A stretch of DNA of 64,000 nt from Pseudooceanicola nanhaiensis DSM 18065. Lineage in GTDB: Bacteria > Pseudomonadota > Alphaproteobacteria > Rhodobacterales > Rhodobacteraceae. Under the pieces are notes generated by a model. It did not search any database. It was not told the origin of the DNA and saw only the letters and a program-made list of their open reading frames with translations. The position numbers and the translations under genes are program-made. The stretch spans positions 57,237 to 121,236 of the forward strand of contig NZ_JHZF01000019.1 in assembly GCF_000688295.1 (NCBI RefSeq). Direction: 5' to 3'. The first letter of the stretch is position 1; every line of letters starts with the position of its first letter. This document shows positions 1 through 7,856 of the stretch, piece after piece.

Positions 1-674
1 GGCGCCTGCTCCCACTCGGCCAGCATGGCATGGCGCACTGCGGGGTCTTCATGGGTCACCGCACTCGTGAGCCATCGGTCAAAGTCTCCGCCGTACACCG
101 GGCCGTCCGGTCCGCCCCTCATCGCCCGCATCATCTTGCCCATGTTGTGATAGGTATTGCCGGATCCGATGATCAGCACCCCTTCGTCGCGCAAGGGCGC
201 CAACGCGCGACCGACGGCAAGATGCGCCTCGGGGTCGAGATCGTCGCGCAGGCTCAATTGGACGGTGGGGATGTCGGCCTCAGGAAAAGCCACCTTTAGT
301 GGAACGAATACCCCGTGATCGAAGCCACGCGCGGCATCGGCCCCGGTTTGGAACCCCGCGTCTTCTAAAAGTGCGCGTACGCGGGTCGCCAGCGCGGGCT
401 CGCCCGGCGCGGGCCAGGCCAGCTGATAGGTATGCTGCGGAAATCCCTGATAGTCGAACAGCAGAGGCGGGGCGGGGTTGGTCTGCAAGGTAAAGATCCG
501 CTCTTCCCAATGGCCCGAGATCACGAGCAGCGCCTTGGGCCTTGCCGGCAGGCTCGCAGGCAAGTCCTCAAGGAATCTGCGGTGGCGATCCCAGGCGTCA
601 GGCGGGTTCCAGTCCATGAAGAAACAGGGGCCACCCCCATGGGGAACAAACACTGTCGGCTGTTTTTCAGTCAT
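1..674 (-). CDS. DODA-type extradiol ring-opening dioxygenase, partial (3' end outside window)
   Basis: The reading frame opens at an ATG ending at base 674 on the minus strand and runs uninterrupted off the left edge, so about 224 residues are visible and the C-terminus is missing. The N-terminus carries VFVPHGGGPCFF, the metal-binding HGGGP signature of the class III extradiol (LigB/YgiD, 4,5-DOPA dioxygenase-like) family; further family signatures are LLVISGHWEE, FDHGVFVPLK and the GSGNTYHNM segment with conserved histidines. Members are non-heme iron or zinc enzymes that open catechol rings; the natural substrate here is not known. It lies 65 bases downstream of the doxX-like gene on the same strand, so the two are probably co-transcribed, a pairing common next to HxlR regulators. 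Confidence 0.9.
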   Translation of the reverse strand, partial: MTEKQPTVFVPHGGGPCFFMDWNPPDAWDRHRRFLEDLPASLPARPKALLVISGHWEERIFTLQTNPAPPLLFDYQGFPQHTYQLAWPAPGEPALATRVRALLEDAGFQTGADAARGFDHGVFVPLKVAFPEADIPTVQLSLRDDLDPEAHLAVGRALAPLRDEGVLIIGSGNTYHNMGKMMRAMRGGPDGPVYGGDFDRWLTSAVTHEDPAVRHAMLAEWEQA

Positions 675-739
675 GTTGTCGTCCTTTTGTACCCCAAAGT
701 CCGAGGCTATGGGCGGCGCCGTGGCAACTCCGCAGCAGA

Positions 740-1147
740 TCAGGTTGGCGCTGCCGGAACTGCCGGTGCATAGGCCGACTTGACCGCACGCACGCGATTG
801 GCGGTCAGCCACGAGACGATCAGGAGTACCCAGGTCGCCAGAGCCGGCGGCCAACCCGGATCGCCTGCGCCCACATGGGCCCCGAAGGCGAGCACCAGAT
901 GCCAGAACATTGCCGCATAGGCCCAATCTGCCAGCACCGCCGAAGGGCGCCAGAGGATCACAACCGCACCGACGATCTTCAAAATTGCGAGTGGCCAGAT
1001 GATGTATGTGGGATAGCCCAACACCTCGCGATACATGCCCGCGACCATGTCGTGGGATGAGATGTAGAAGGCCGCCGCACCCAGATAGACCAGCGCCACA
1101 AGGCCGGTCGCGATCCAGTAGACATATTTTGCCACGTTGTCACTCAC
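740..1147 (-). CDS. DoxX family membrane protein
   Basis: This is a 135-residue integral membrane protein with about four hydrophobic segments, including one near residues 8-30 and one near 48-66, matching the length and topology of DoxX/DoxX-like proteins. The start is a GTG preceded by GGGAG at seven bases. DoxX-like proteins are small quinone-linked or redox-associated membrane proteins of mostly unknown function. It is transcribed away from the HxlR regulator gene, from which it is separated by about 130 bases holding an inverted repeat, so it is probably that regulator's target together with the downstream dioxygenase gene. Confidence 0.8.
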   Translation of the reverse strand: MSDNVAKYVYWIATGLVALVYLGAAAFYISSHDMVAGMYREVLGYPTYIIWPLAILKIVGAVVILWRPSAVLADWAYAAMFWHLVLAFGAHVGAGDPGWPPALATWVLLIVSWLTANRVRAVKSAYAPAVPAAPT

Positions 1148-1206
1148 TGCCGCTCTCCCGGTTTTCGACGGTTGTTAGGCTGTCGGTTTCCATGTAGTAT
1201 CATTAG

Positions 1207-1236
1207 GTGCCTTACTTCATCAGTTAAAGTAGGCAC
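1207..1236. promoter_or_regulatory. Inverted repeat in the doxX/hxlR divergent promoter region
   Basis: GTGCCTTACTT (1207-1217) and AAGTAGGCAC (1227-1236) form an inverted repeat with one extra base in the left arm and a 9-base centre. A related AAGTAACTTACTT stretch follows directly. Its place between divergent genes makes it a candidate operator for the HxlR-type regulator; this is inferred from position and symmetry. Confidence 0.5.
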
Positions 1237-1278
1237 TTAAAAGTAACTTACTTTCGTGGGCTGCGAGGGCTATCCACA

Positions 1279-1632
1279 ATGAAAAGCGTCCAACTAGCTT
1301 CCTGCCCGATGGAGGCGCTGCTGCGTGTCATCACGGGACCTTGGACGATCTATATCCTTTGGGTTCTGTCCGAACAGGGTCCACAGCGTTTCGGCGCGAC
1401 CAAACGGCTGGTGCCTGGAATTTCCACCCGGGTCCTGACTGAGAGGCTGAGAATGCTGGAACATGCCGGCGTGGTCTGGCGCGAGCAGGCCATGACCATC
1501 CCGCCCGCTGTCACATACGGGCTGACTGAACGCGGCGCGGAGCTGCGCGGTGTGCTGGACACCCTTGGATCCATTGCACGCCGCTGGGAGGCGGAGGGTG
1601 CTTTCGACGGGACGGCACGCTCGGCGGAATGA
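1279..1632 (+). CDS. HxlR family transcriptional regulator
   Basis: The 117-residue protein has the compact winged-helix layout of HxlR regulators: an N-terminal CPMEALLRVITGPWTIYILW segment, the GPQRFG and PGISTRVLTERLRMLE recognition region, and a C-terminal helix. The cysteine near residue 9, just before the first helix, sits where redox-sensing members of the family carry their sensor cysteine, so a thiol-reactive signal is possible. The gene is divergent from the doxX-dioxygenase pair and most likely controls it through the inverted repeat at 1207-1236. Confidence 0.88.
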   Translation: MKSVQLASCPMEALLRVITGPWTIYILWVLSEQGPQRFGATKRLVPGISTRVLTERLRMLEHAGVVWREQAMTIPPAVTYGLTERGAELRGVLDTLGSIARRWEAEGAFDGTARSAE

Positions 1633-1801
1633 TGACGTCCGTCCTGTTCGCGGAATAATCCCGCGCCAGAAAGCGCCGCGAACGGAGCACGGCCCGAAGC
1701 TCATGACGAATTGAAAGCCGCGTTGGGTATGCCTGACAGGCGGCACTCACTCCGAACGATCCGCCCAGGTTTGCGGCTTGCCGCCACATAAAAATCAATC
1801 T

Positions 1802-1825
1802 ACTGTACCGACTAGACGGTACAGT
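1802..1825. promoter_or_regulatory. Perfect palindromic operator upstream of the TetR gene
   Basis: ACTGTACC (1802-1809) and GGTACAGT (1818-1825) are perfect 8-base arms around an 8-base centre. Palindromes of this size are typical TetR/AcrR operators. The site lies 45 bases before the preferred ATG of the first tetR gene, consistent with autoregulation and perhaps control of the RND operon. Confidence 0.6.
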
Positions 1826-1869
1826 CAAGTTTGAAATCCCGCAATGCTGCACAGGACAGGAAGAACGAG

Positions 1870-2472
1870 ATGCGCGAGAGAAAAATGGCCGAGGTTTTGT
1901 TCGGCGCGCGCGAGGTCTTCTTCCGGTGCGGTTATGAAGGCGCCACCGTCGATGCCATTGCCGCCGAAGGGAAAGTGTCGAAGGCAACAATGTATTCGTA
2001 TTTCCCGACCAAGGAGCAGCTGTTTCTAAGCGTCGTGGAATCCGAATGCGGTCGGCTTGCGGAAGAGATCCTCCGACCCTTGTCCGCAGGTCCCGAGCCG
2101 CGCGCCCAGTTGGAAAAACTTGCCCTGCGCATGATCGATCTCGTTCTGGACGAAACCTACATCCGCCTTCTGCGGACGTGTATCGGTGCCACCGAGATGC
2201 TTCCCGAGGTCGGGGAGGTGTATTTTCGTGCCGGACCGAAACGGGCACGCGAACTCATCAGTAAAGTTCTGGAACGCCTTTCCCGGGAAGGCGCGCTTGA
2301 GATCGACAATCCCCCGCGTGTTGCGGATCACTTCATACATCTTTGCGTTTCTGGACTGTTGATGCCACGCCTGCTGGCGGTGCAAAGAACAGTCGAGCGG
2401 GACAAGCATGCGGCCGATGCAGTCACTGCATTCCTGCGACTCTACGGGAGCGGACATAGAGTAGAGCTCTGA
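1870..2472 (+). CDS. TetR/AcrR family transcriptional regulator (first of two)
   Basis: About 200 residues. The N-terminal helix-turn-helix contains the family pattern GYEGATVDAIAAEGKVSKAT followed by YFPTKEQLF, and the rest is a helical ligand-binding domain resembling the AcrR_C branch (ETYIRLLRTCIGA region). The ATG at 1870 is chosen because AGGAAG lies six bases upstream; an in-frame TTG at 1831 would add 13 residues but has no ribosome-binding site and sits almost on the palindrome at 1802-1825. It precedes a second tetR gene and an RND efflux pair, so it probably represses drug or solvent efflux. Confidence 0.85.
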   Translation: MRERKMAEVLFGAREVFFRCGYEGATVDAIAAEGKVSKATMYSYFPTKEQLFLSVVESECGRLAEEILRPLSAGPEPRAQLEKLALRMIDLVLDETYIRLLRTCIGATEMLPEVGEVYFRAGPKRARELISKVLERLSREGALEIDNPPRVADHFIHLCVSGLLMPRLLAVQRTVERDKHAADAVTAFLRLYGSGHRVEL

Positions 2473-2544
2473 ACTGACCTTGCTTTCCGACAACGGGGCA
2501 ATGCTCCAAATCTCTCAATAAAATTGCCGAATGGACGGTGAATA

Positions 2545-3096
2545 ATGACCATACAATCCAGAATGCAGGCAAAGAATGCGTCTCCAAGGATCCTCGGCGC
2601 TGCGCGGGCAATTGCGCACAGAGAGGGCGCGGGAAAGATTACGATCGACGCCGTCGCGCGTGAGGCCGATCTCAGTAAAGGCGGGGTCTTATACAATTTT
2701 CCGACTAAGAGAGCGCTTCTTGCCGGGCTGCTTGATGAGATGCTCGCAGAACATCGCGAACGCCTGGCATCAGTCCCGGAAGATCGCAGATCCCGCACCT
2801 TGCGCGGGCACCTGGAAGCGATCGTGCAAGCCAGAGCCGTCGATGACGACCTCTCGATGGCGATTCTCGCGGCTGCCGCGTCAGATCCGCGGCTGCTCGA
2901 TCCGCTACGGGTTGAACTGACCGGCGACCTTGAGCGTATCCTGTCCGACACACAAGACACTTCGTGTGCTATGGTTGTCGTCCTAGCGATCCAGGGACTT
3001 CGGTTCCAGAAACTTCTGGGCCTTCCCGACGGTGGCGCGGGTCTCAGGGGGCGCGTCATCGAGCAATTGAGGGCCATGATTAATGAACTCGAATAG
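2545..3096 (+). CDS. TetR/AcrR family transcriptional regulator (second), with TetR_C_37-like tail
   Basis: This 183-residue protein has a TetR helix-turn-helix (ITIDAVAREADLSKGGVLYN, then FPTKRALLAGLLDEM) and a C-terminal domain with the RLLDPLR and AIQGLRF patterns seen in regulators paired with RND pumps. Its last 14 bases overlap the start of the membrane-fusion protein gene, so the two are translationally coupled and the regulator is part of the efflux operon. Having two TetR regulators in tandem suggests one answers a local inducer and the other modulates it, but that is only inferred. Confidence 0.85.
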   Translation: MTIQSRMQAKNASPRILGAARAIAHREGAGKITIDAVAREADLSKGGVLYNFPTKRALLAGLLDEMLAEHRERLASVPEDRRSRTLRGHLEAIVQARAVDDDLSMAILAAAASDPRLLDPLRVELTGDLERILSDTQDTSCAMVVVLAIQGLRFQKLLGLPDGGAGLRGRVIEQLRAMINELE

Positions 3097-4231
3097 AGAG
3101 ACACGAAGTTTGAAGCGGATCGTTTTTGTTATTGCGGTAGCGGCCGTGTCGGCCGTTGCCGTGCCGTTTGTTTCGCCGTTCCTGACCGATGTGCTGGCCC
3201 AGACCGCGACGAACACCGTGGAGGCAGAAGTCGACACAAGGCCTGCAGCGAGCGTGGAGCGACCAGTCACGGTCGAAGTGACCCGTGCGCTCAATCGCGT
3301 CGTAAGTCAGTCTCGCACCTTTGCAGGCCGCGTTGAACCTGCTCGAACGGTGGACCTTGCGTTTCAGATACCCGGGCAGATCATTCGCCTTGAGGTTGAG
3401 CCCGGCGACACGATTCGCGAGGGCGAGGTGATCGCGGAGCTCGACCAAATCGATTTCGAACTCGCCGTCGACCGGGCTCAGGCGTCCTACGACCTGGCGA
3501 ATTCCGAACTCGCGCGCGCCTCGGACCTCGCCGATCGTGGCGTGGCGTCCGACGCGCGCCTCGACACGGCCCGCGCGCAGTTCTTCCAGGCAGAAGTCGC
3601 GCTCCGCGAGGCCGAGCGGCGCCTGTCCCAAACGAAAATCGTCGCGCCATTCGACGCGATTGTGGCGCGCACCTTCGTTGAAGAATATGTCAACGTCACG
3701 TCGACCGCGCCTGTCGCGCGTCTACAGGATGTCAGCGAGATGCGGCTCGTGATCTCCCTGCCAGAGGAACTTGCGGCCATTGCGCGGTCGGCACCCGATG
3801 CCTTCGAGATCGTTGCAACTTTTCCGGCTGTTCCGGGTTACACCGCGCCTCTGGTGCTTCGCTCGTTTGCGACCGATGCCGACCGGACGGCGCAGACCTA
3901 CGACGTGGAATTTGCGATCACGGGTGATATCGACCCGCGTCTTTTGCCCGGAATGACCGCGGATGTGCGCATCTCCATCGCCGCTGAGGAAGATCGCCGG
4001 CGCTCCGTGATCGTTCCGGTTTCGGCGGTGGACACGACCAGCCGAACCGAACCGTCCATCTGGATCTACGAAGAAACGTCCGGCCAGGTCGAGCGTCGGA
4101 CGGTCCGTCTGGGCCTTCCGATCGACAACGAGATCGTCGTTCAGGATGGCGTGGAGGCCAATGAATTGGTTGTTTCCGGCGGCTGGTGGCGGCTCAGGGA
4201 CAATCAGACCGTGACAGTTTCTGGGCTCTGA
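3083..4231 (+). CDS. RND efflux periplasmic adaptor (membrane fusion protein)
   Basis: The 382-residue protein begins with a membrane anchor or signal segment (residues 11-38, ending LAQ), followed by the HlyD-like barrel-sandwich lipoyl half (residues 80-110, with VEPGDTIREGEVIAELD), a coiled-coil hairpin (residues 110-175, heptad-rich and Ala/Arg-rich), the second lipoyl half (IVAPFDAIVARTFVEEYV) and a beta-barrel and membrane-proximal domain. It links the inner-membrane RND pump to an outer-membrane channel; no channel gene is adjacent, so a TolC-like protein encoded elsewhere is presumably used. It overlaps the upstream tetR by 14 bases and is followed by the pump gene after 31 bases. Confidence 0.92.
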   Translation: MNSNRETRSLKRIVFVIAVAAVSAVAVPFVSPFLTDVLAQTATNTVEAEVDTRPAASVERPVTVEVTRALNRVVSQSRTFAGRVEPARTVDLAFQIPGQIIRLEVEPGDTIREGEVIAELDQIDFELAVDRAQASYDLANSELARASDLADRGVASDARLDTARAQFFQAEVALREAERRLSQTKIVAPFDAIVARTFVEEYVNVTSTAPVARLQDVSEMRLVISLPEELAAIARSAPDAFEIVATFPAVPGYTAPLVLRSFATDADRTAQTYDVEFAITGDIDPRLLPGMTADVRISIAAEEDRRRSVIVPVSAVDTTSRTEPSIWIYEETSGQVERRTVRLGLPIDNEIVVQDGVEANELVVSGGWWRLRDNQTVTVSGL

Positions 4232-4262
4232 CCCCGGTTTTCGGCAGGACAAGAATAAAAAC

Positions 4263-7200
4263 ATGGCACTCAGCATCACACGAGCGAGCATCGAGCGTCC
4301 TGTGGCGGTCTGGCTCACCATCATCTTCTGCGTTCTCGGCGGCTATTGGGGGCTGAATACGGTCGGCCGCCTTGAAGACCCGAGCTTCACCCTCAAGACC
4401 GCACTCATCTTCGTGCCGTATCCCGGCGCCACGGCAATGGAGGTTGAAGAGGAGGTCGCAGACGTCGTCGAAAACGCGCTGCAGCAGATGAAGCAGCTCG
4501 ACCGGGTGGAATCGAAATCGATGCCGGGCATGGCGCAGATCACCGTCGAGATCGAGATGACCTATGGCCCGGACGAGATCCCGCAGGTTTGGGACGAGAT
4601 GCGCCGCCGCATCAGTGATATCGAGGGGGATCTTCCGGCAGGGGCGCAACCGCCCATCATCAATGACGATTTCGGCGACGTCTATGGCATGTTCTATGCG
4701 GTGACGACCGAAGGTCTGAGCCCATCGGAGCAAAGGGACTTGGCCACGACGCTGCGGCTCGGGCTGGTCACTGTCGATGGCGTCGCCAAGGCCGAGGTTC
4801 AAGGCCTCTCCGAAGAGGTGATCACCCTCTCGATCCCGTCTGCACGCCTCGAGAAACTGGGCCTTCCGCCGACCCAGATCCTGGGAATTCTCGCAGACGA
4901 AAACCAGGTGTTCTTCAACGGCGAGATCACCGAGGGCCCCGCCCGCATCGGCCTGTCCGTTCCGCCGGGCTATATCAGCCCCGAAGGCATAGAGGAGTTG
5001 CGGCTGGGCACGGCCGGAAATGTCGGCCAGATCGCCGTCAGCGACATCGCCACCGTCACACGGGAGGCGGCCGAACAGCCCAGCCAGATCATCCGGCAGA
5101 ACGGCAAGGCGGCCTTCACCCTTGGCGTTTCCGCGTTGACGGACCGAAACGTGGTCGCTGTCGGCCAGGAGGTTTCAGCGCGGCTGGAACGGCTCAAGTC
5201 GGAGCTTCCCGAAAGTGTCGAGATCATTCCGATCTACGAGCAGCATGTCGTGGTGGACGAAGCCGTTTCAAGCTTTCTCGTCAGTCTCGGACAGTCGGTC
5301 GCGATCGTGGTCGGTGCCCTGATGCTGACCATGGGGTGGCGCGCCGGCCTCGTGGTGGGCGCGACCCTCGGACTTACCGTTTTCTCCACGCTGTTCTTCA
5401 TGTCGGTGTTCGGGATACAGATGGAACGGATCAGCCTTGGCGCCCTGATCATCGCGATGGGTATGCTGGTCGACAACGCCATCGTCATCACCGAAGGCAT
5501 GGTGATCGGCATGGCGCGTGGCAAAAGCGCGGAAGACGCGGCGGCCGAGACGGAATCCTCGACGTCCATTCCCTTGCTGGGGGCAACCGTTATCGGGATC
5601 ATGGCGTTTTCCGGTATCGGGCTGTCGCCCGATGCGACGGGCGAGTTCCTGTTTTCGCTTTTCGCCGTGATCGCCATTTCGCTGCTATCAAGCTGGGTTC
5701 TGGCAGTCACGGTCACGCCGTATCTTGGCAAGCTGCTGCTCAAGGCCCCCAAGAACACCTCGGACGATCCCTACAAGGGCCCGTTCTACGGGATTTACCG
5801 CGGGGTTGTGTGGACGGCGCTGCGCGCCCGCATCCCGGTCGTTCTGACGATCATCGGGATCACCGTCTGGTCGGTCATGGCTTTCGCCCAGGTCAAGCAG
5901 GCCTTCTTCCCCGCCTCGAACACGCCTATTTTCTACGTCGAGTTCCAGATGCCGCAGGGAACCGATATCAACACGACCGACGAAGAGATGCTGCGGCTTG
6001 AGCGGATACTTCTGGATGAGGATGCTGTGACCGGGGTAACGGCCCTCGTAGGGCGGGGGGCAAGCCGCTTCATGCTGACATACAATCCGGAACAGGCGGA
6101 TGCCAGCTATGGCCAGCTCATCGTCCGGGTTGCGGACGCCGCAACGATCCCGGCGATCGCGAGCAGGCTCAACCGGGATTTGCCAGCCGAATTCCCCCAC
6201 GCTCTGATCCGTGTCGAAGAAATCGTGTTCGGACCGCCGGCCGGTGCCGATGTTGCAGTTCGTTTCTCGGGCCCCGATCCGGTCGTCCTGCGCCAGCTCG
6301 CGGATGATGCGATCAGGATATACGAGGAGGCAGGAACCATCACCAATCCGCGCACCAATTGGCGGCAGCGTGAAATCCTTGTCGAACCCGTCGTCGACGA
6401 GGCACGAATGCGGCTGGCCGGCGCGACGCGCGGAGCGATTTCGGATACCATCCGCTATGGAACGTCCGGACTGCGCGTTGGCGACCTGCGCGAGGACGAC
6501 GTGTTGATCCCGATCCAACTCCGGCTTCCCGAGAACGAACGCGACGGGGTCGACCGCCTTCGTGACCTGTCGGTATGGTCCGACGGGGCAGGGGCCTATG
6601 TCCCCATGGCCAACCTCGTCGAAAGGTTCGATCCCCGTCTTGTCGAGGCACTCCTTCACCGGCGCGACCGGGAGCGGACGATCACCGCCCTCGGCGGTGC
6701 CCGCAGCGATCTCACCGCGGATGAGGCATTCCGAAGCGTCCGCACCGAGATCGAATCCATCCCGCTTCCCGACGGTTCTGCAATGGAATGGGGCGGCGAA
6801 TTCGAAAGTGCGCAGATGGCTCAGGAGTCGCTTGGCAAGCAGCTTCCCCTAGGCTTTCTGGTCATGTTGACGATTTCGATTTTGATGTTCAACAAAGTCC
6901 GCCAACCGCTCATCCTGTGGCTCGTGGTGCCAATGTCCGTGACGGGCATGGTCCTGGGGTTGCTGTTCACCGGGCTGCCCTTCACATTTACGGCCCTGCT
7001 CGGCTTCCTGTCGCTTTCGGGAATGTTGATGAAGAACGCAATCGTTCTCATCGAAGAGATCGACTTTCTACGTGCACAGGGTGTGCCCGATTACAAGGCG
7101 GTGATCGACGGCTCAGTCAGCCGTCTTCGCCCTGTGGTGCTCGCCGCCGGCACGACGATCTTTGGCATGATTCCGCTTCTGCCCGATGCGTTTTTCGCCT

Positions 7201-7340
7201 CGATGGCGGTGACAATCATGGGAGGTCTCGCTTTTGCCTCGGTCTTGACGCTCGTCGCGGTTCCGGTGCTCTATGCGCTCCTTTTCAGGATACGGCCATC
7301 AGGAGCGAAGTCACAAGAGGTTGCTCCGATCCAGGCCTAA
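4263..7340 (+). CDS. RND family efflux transporter permease
   Basis: At 1025 residues this is a full-length RND pump with the duplicated architecture of one transmembrane helix, a large periplasmic loop and a six-helix bundle, repeated. Visible family features are the N-terminal SIERPVAVWLTIIF, the proton-relay motif GMLVDNAIVITEGM in the fourth helix, and the repeat-two counterpart SLSGMLMKNAIVLIEEID. It lacks the longer metal-pump signatures of CusA or CzcA, so a drug, solvent or lipid-like substrate is more likely, as with MexF/AcrB-like pumps next to TetR genes. It closes the tetR-adaptor-pump operon. Confidence 0.92.
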   Translation: MALSITRASIERPVAVWLTIIFCVLGGYWGLNTVGRLEDPSFTLKTALIFVPYPGATAMEVEEEVADVVENALQQMKQLDRVESKSMPGMAQITVEIEMTYGPDEIPQVWDEMRRRISDIEGDLPAGAQPPIINDDFGDVYGMFYAVTTEGLSPSEQRDLATTLRLGLVTVDGVAKAEVQGLSEEVITLSIPSARLEKLGLPPTQILGILADENQVFFNGEITEGPARIGLSVPPGYISPEGIEELRLGTAGNVGQIAVSDIATVTREAAEQPSQIIRQNGKAAFTLGVSALTDRNVVAVGQEVSARLERLKSELPESVEIIPIYEQHVVVDEAVSSFLVSLGQSVAIVVGALMLTMGWRAGLVVGATLGLTVFSTLFFMSVFGIQMERISLGALIIAMGMLVDNAIVITEGMVIGMARGKSAEDAAAETESSTSIPLLGATVIGIMAFSGIGLSPDATGEFLFSLFAVIAISLLSSWVLAVTVTPYLGKLLLKAPKNTSDDPYKGPFYGIYRGVVWTALRARIPVVLTIIGITVWSVMAFAQVKQAFFPASNTPIFYVEFQMPQGTDINTTDEEMLRLERILLDEDAVTGVTALVGRGASRFMLTYNPEQADASYGQLIVRVADAATIPAIASRLNRDLPAEFPHALIRVEEIVFGPPAGADVAVRFSGPDPVVLRQLADDAIRIYEEAGTITNPRTNWRQREILVEPVVDEARMRLAGATRGAISDTIRYGTSGLRVGDLREDDVLIPIQLRLPENERDGVDRLRDLSVWSDGAGAYVPMANLVERFDPRLVEALLHRRDRERTITALGGARSDLTADEAFRSVRTEIESIPLPDGSAMEWGGEFESAQMAQESLGKQLPLGFLVMLTISILMFNKVRQPLILWLVVPMSVTGMVLGLLFTGLPFTFTALLGFLSLSGMLMKNAIVLIEEIDFLRAQGVPDYKAVIDGSVSRLRPVVLAAGTTIFGMIPLLPDAFFASMAVTIMGGLAFASVLTLVAVPVLYALLFRIRPSGAKSQEVAPIQA

Positions 7341-7461
7341 CCAGCTGATTCGTGGTTTGGAATTAAACGCCGAGTGCGGACGATTCCAAATGCACGACTG
7401 CACGCCAGAACACCCATGTTATCGACCGGCGCGAGCTTCATCAGCCCTACACCACCCTTAC
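7341..7461. other. Spacer with no recognised gene
   Basis: Between the RND pump stop and the transposase remnant lie about 120 bases that hold no convincing coding frame in either direction. They are probably part of the decayed mobile-element region that starts here. Confidence 0.4.
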
Positions 7462-7710
7462 TTAGAGCCGCATAACCCCACGGTGTTGAACGGTCCAGAG
7501 TTTGGCCGCCCCTGCGATAGGGAAAATGACATCTTCAATACGGCCATCCGGATGATCCAACGCGGCCATGGCGATCTCGACAAGCAAACGTTCCTTGCCG
7601 TGAACCGCGCCAATATCGGCCGCTATACCTTGAATGACCTTGCGGCATGATCTTGTTCCCAAACGGTGAACCACCTCTAAAAGCAGGTCGATCAGGCCGT
7701 CGATCAGCTG
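7462..7710 (-). pseudogene. Tn3-family transposase (TnpA) fragment, truncated by the TniABQ transposon
   Basis: On the minus strand an open frame with no plausible start runs from the left terminus of the TniABQ element (7710) to a stop at 7462. It reads LIDGLIDLLLEVVHRLG, then KVIQGIAADIGAVHGKERLL and AALDHPDGRIEDVIFPIAG, which matches the central part of Tn3-family transposases (the LLFELADA..PDGIVREVVFPVV region). Only about 80 of roughly 1000 residues remain, and the C-terminal end is also lost (it diverges after VIFPI). The missing upstream part is not found on the other side of the inserted transposon, so a deletion or rearrangement followed insertion. Confidence 0.7.
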
Positions 7711-7827
7711 TGTCGCGTAGCCCTTAATTGTGAGATGGGAAATCCAACGAAATCAACGGCTGAGCTTTGCCATTAAATATGAGATTTTGCCTTTAATTCT
7801 GATATTTTTTCCCTTAAACCTGAGACA
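7711..7827. repeat. Left transposon end with four transposase-binding-type repeats
   Basis: Four similar 16-18-base repeats follow the terminal TGTCGCGTA: GCCCTTAATTGTGAGAT (7720-7736), GCCATTAAATATGAGATT (7769-7786), GCCTTTAATTCTGATATT (7789-7806) and CCCTTAAACCTGAGACA (7811-7827). They share the core C-TTAA-n-TGAGA, are all in the same orientation, and resemble TnsB/TniA-binding arrays in layout. Confidence 0.75.
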
Positions 7828-7856
7828 GGGTTCACAGACATTTGCGGCAAATATCG

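Noticed and set aside
7273..7650. Plus-strand frame spanning the RND stop and the Tn3 fragment
   Set aside because: The opposite strand shows clear Tn3 transposase homology and this frame has none.
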